From Lacinutrix sp. (GTDB lineage Bacteria; Bacteroidota; Bacteroidia; Flavobacteriales; Flavobacteriaceae): DNA of 64,000 bases. The translations under genes and the position numbers were made by a program. Location of the stretch: NCBI RefSeq assembly GCF_029238095.1, contig NZ_JAQWGS010000026.1, positions 62,001 to 126,000 on the forward strand, in the 5' to 3' direction. Positions within the stretch are counted from its first letter, which is position 1, and the number at the start of each line of letters is the position of its first letter. The notes beneath the pieces were generated by a model. The model worked only from the letters and a program-made list of their open reading frames with translations, was not told the origin of the DNA and searched no databases. Shown here in pieces: positions 62,611 to 64,000 of this stretch.

Positions 62611-63420
62611 TCAAGAAACTACAAAACATTTAGCTATAACACCTGAAGGCTTTTTAAGCCATAACATGGGCGAGTAACCTTCAGTTTGAAATACTTTTAA
62701 TTCTGGTAAAATGGCATCATAGGATCTCCAATCTACATTTAGAGTAACATCAAGTAACCAATCTGTTTTTTTAGGTTTATAGAATTTGCAATCGTTAAAT
62801 TCATATAATTTATCATATTTAAAATAGAAACCATAAATACAATCTTGATTGAGCGTTTTTAATTCTATTTGTTTTCCAAAAGGCACAAAAATTTGCGCTT
62901 TAAAGTAAATTTTCTGACTAAAATCTTCAGCTTTTAAATTTAATCGATCAAGGAGTGGCTTTGTTTCCTTTGCAAATAGTAGTGGCAACTGCTTTTCTTT
63001 TAGCTTTTGCAATTTTTCGTTTAAAGTGTCACGTCGCATAGGACCTATACAATGATCAATTTCTGTGCTACCTAAAGTAACATCATACAAATAAAACTTA
63101 AACTGAATTTCTAAATGCACAGGCTGTTCACCTTCTAAAAACAAACAATCTAATTCGCCAATAGTCTGTCTATTTTCTGTTTGAATTTGCGGATTTTCAG
63201 ATAAAATTTTAATAGTGTTATTTTGAATCAATTCTGTAGTAACAAAACGTTCCACACGTTGTCCAAGTCTTATTTTTTCTAGATTACTACCAGAAAAAAC
63301 AGGAGTATTTTGCTTTAAAGGTACAAATGGCTCCATCTTACGAACACGATCAAGAAATAAATGAGGCGTATTGTAGAATCCACTAAACTGTGCTTGTAAA
63401 TTATCTGAAATGTCTTTCAT
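62611..63420 (-). CDS. DUF1853 family protein, possibly nuclease-fold
   Basis: This 269-aa soluble protein has R-L-G-Q-R-V-E-R-F (about 51-59), G-E-L-D-C-L-F (about 87-93) and H-L-E-I-Q-F-K-F-Y-L (about 102-111), then D-x-C-I-G-P (about 122). The E-L-D and Q-F-K spacing is like a PD-(D/E)xK nuclease core with a QxK variant, but this is a fold-level inference. DUF1853 proteins have no known function. It is divergent from the DEAH helicase, which may be a partner. Confidence 0.75.
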   Translation of the reverse strand: MKDISDNLQAQFSGFYNTPHLFLDRVRKMEPFVPLKQNTPVFSGSNLEKIRLGQRVERFVTTELIQNNTIKILSENPQIQTENRQTIGELDCLFLEGEQPVHLEIQFKFYLYDVTLGSTEIDHCIGPMRRDTLNEKLQKLKEKQLPLLFAKETKPLLDRLNLKAEDFSQKIYFKAQIFVPFGKQIELKTLNQDCIYGFYFKYDKLYEFNDCKFYKPKKTDWLLDVTLNVDWRSYDAILPELKVFQTEGYSPMLWLKKPSGVIAKCFVVS

Positions 63421-63467
63421 ATGAGATCGCTAAAATAAACATTTAAAAAAAAATTCCCATATTGTTC

Positions 63468-63497
63468 TTGTAAAGCCTTTAATTCGTTGTATTTTTG
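63468..63497 (+). promoter_or_regulatory. Promoter of the DEAH helicase gene
   Basis: TTG (63468-63470), a 19-bp spacer and TATTTTTG (63490-63497) fit the Bacteroidota -33/-7 consensus. The start codon at 63523 lies 25 bp after the box. This is the clearest promoter in the window. Confidence 0.7.
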
Positions 63498-63522
63498 CAC
63501 ATCGCAAATTTGAAACAGATTA

Positions 63523-64000
63523 ATGAAAGTTACAGCTTTAGAATTAGAAGAAAGACAAGAAGGAAAGAGTTTATATAGCTACCAAAAAGGTGCAATTGAT
63601 AAGATTTTTAAGTGTTTTGAAGATGCTCCAGAAGATTATCATTTACTATACCAATTACCAACAGGTGGAGGTAAAACGGTTATTTTCTCAGAAATTGTTC
63701 GTCAGTATTTAAAGCATCACAAAAAACAAGTTTTAGTGATGACGCACAGAATTGAACTTAGCAAGCAAACCTCTAATATGCTGTCTGAATTTGGTGTAAC
63801 CAATAAAATTGTTGATTCTAAAGCAGATTTAAGCGACCAAGGCGATTACAATTGTTTTGTTGCCATGGTAGAAACTTTAAATAACCGTTTAAATGACGAT
63901 AAACTAGACATTAGCGATATTGGTTTAGTTATTATAGATGAAGCGCATTACAATTCGTTTACAAAACTTTTTAAATTTTTTGAGAAATCTTTCATATTAG
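63523..64000 (+). CDS. DEAH-box superfamily 2 helicase, truncated by the window end
   Basis: An open frame from ATG 63523 runs off the window after about 159 codons. Motif I is P-T-G-G-G-K-T (about 48-54), motif Ia is V-M-T-H-R (about 77-81) and motif II is D-E-A-H (about 145-148), identifying a superfamily-2 ATPase. The Q-K-G-A-I-D segment near the start is like the Q-motif region of restriction/DEAD type helicases. The full function depends on the missing C-terminal domain. It has its own promoter and is divergent from DUF1853. Confidence 0.85.
   Translation, partial: MKVTALELEERQEGKSLYSYQKGAIDKIFKCFEDAPEDYHLLYQLPTGGGKTVIFSEIVRQYLKHHKKQVLVMTHRIELSKQTSNMLSEFGVTNKIVDSKADLSDQGDYNCFVAMVETLNNRLNDDKLDISDIGLVIIDEAHYNSFTKLFKFFEKSFIL

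Overview
The window looks like a core-genome segment of a marine-type Flavobacteriaceae (phylum Bacteroidota). Supporting signs are AT-rich DNA, very little Shine-Dalgarno signal, TAnnTTTG-type -7 promoter boxes, a protein with a type IX secretion (T9SS) C-terminal sorting tail, bacillithiol synthesis (bshA), a MutS2 without an Smr domain, a fused E1 alpha/beta dehydrogenase, and many small signal-peptide or lipoprotein genes of the 'SCSEDN' kind. No tRNA, rRNA, insertion sequence, prophage or CRISPR array was seen. Species cannot be named from the sequence.

Layout. 1-5 kb: end of a sugar kinase (GlcNAc-kinase-like), mgsA, ridA, lptD, and a SPOR-tailed murein amidase. 5-11.2 kb: a long plus-strand run with an MlaD-like lipid transport protein, a split Fe-S oxidoreductase (HdrD-like plus CCG subunit) interrupted by a repeat-like spacer and a small secreted protein, small hypotheticals, and serB. 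11.4-19.1 kb: cell-wall and amino-sugar genes, namely a NagZ-type GH3 fused to a serine hydrolase, bshA, a GH109-type glycosidase, and a convergent pair of a NahK-like N-acetylhexosamine 1-kinase and a sugar nucleotidyltransferase. 19.1-27 kb: Skp/OmpH, a small beta-barrel protein, a large FAD/Fe-S D-2-hydroxyacid dehydrogenase, aroC and a dicarboxylate/amino-acid symporter. 27.1-31.4 kb: a cluster of GshB-like ATP-grasp ligase, a sulfurtransferase broken by an in-frame stop, a small TerB-like protein, an N-formylglutamate-amidohydrolase-like enzyme and a QEGLA/DUF1704 metallopeptidase-like protein. It is followed by a 378-bp structured intergenic region that may hold an RNA gene. 31.8-46.4 kb: mostly housekeeping on the minus strand (DCC thioredoxin-like, MutS2, FAD monooxygenase, YfcC transporter, ung, nucleoside phosphorylase, DUF1835, eIF1-like factor, IPNS-like oxygenase, E1 dehydrogenase, M19 dipeptidase). 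46.5-47.1 kb: an array of very short minus-strand ORFs, including two tandem 28-codon ORFs that differ in one residue and a 44-codon ORF sharing their C-terminal W-N-x-x-[RK]-R-[YF] pattern, closed by an intrinsic terminator. 47.2-58 kb: cold-shock protein, a tetR-ABC-HlyD-TolC efflux operon whose ABC protein has a degenerate ATPase site and whose promoter carries a 28-bp palindrome, MscS channel, RluE-like pseudouridine synthase and topoisomerase III. 58.3-64 kb: a diheme cytochrome lipoprotein, a 1012-aa T9SS cargo protein, a DUF1853 protein, and the start of a DEAH helicase cut by the window end.

The best candidates for undescribed biology are the short-peptide array (46.5-47.0 kb), the ATP-grasp/amidohydrolase/QEGLA cluster, the structured intergenic region at 31.47-31.64 kb, and the efflux operon with an apparently crippled ABC ATPase. 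Family calls come from reading motifs by eye; no database search was run.
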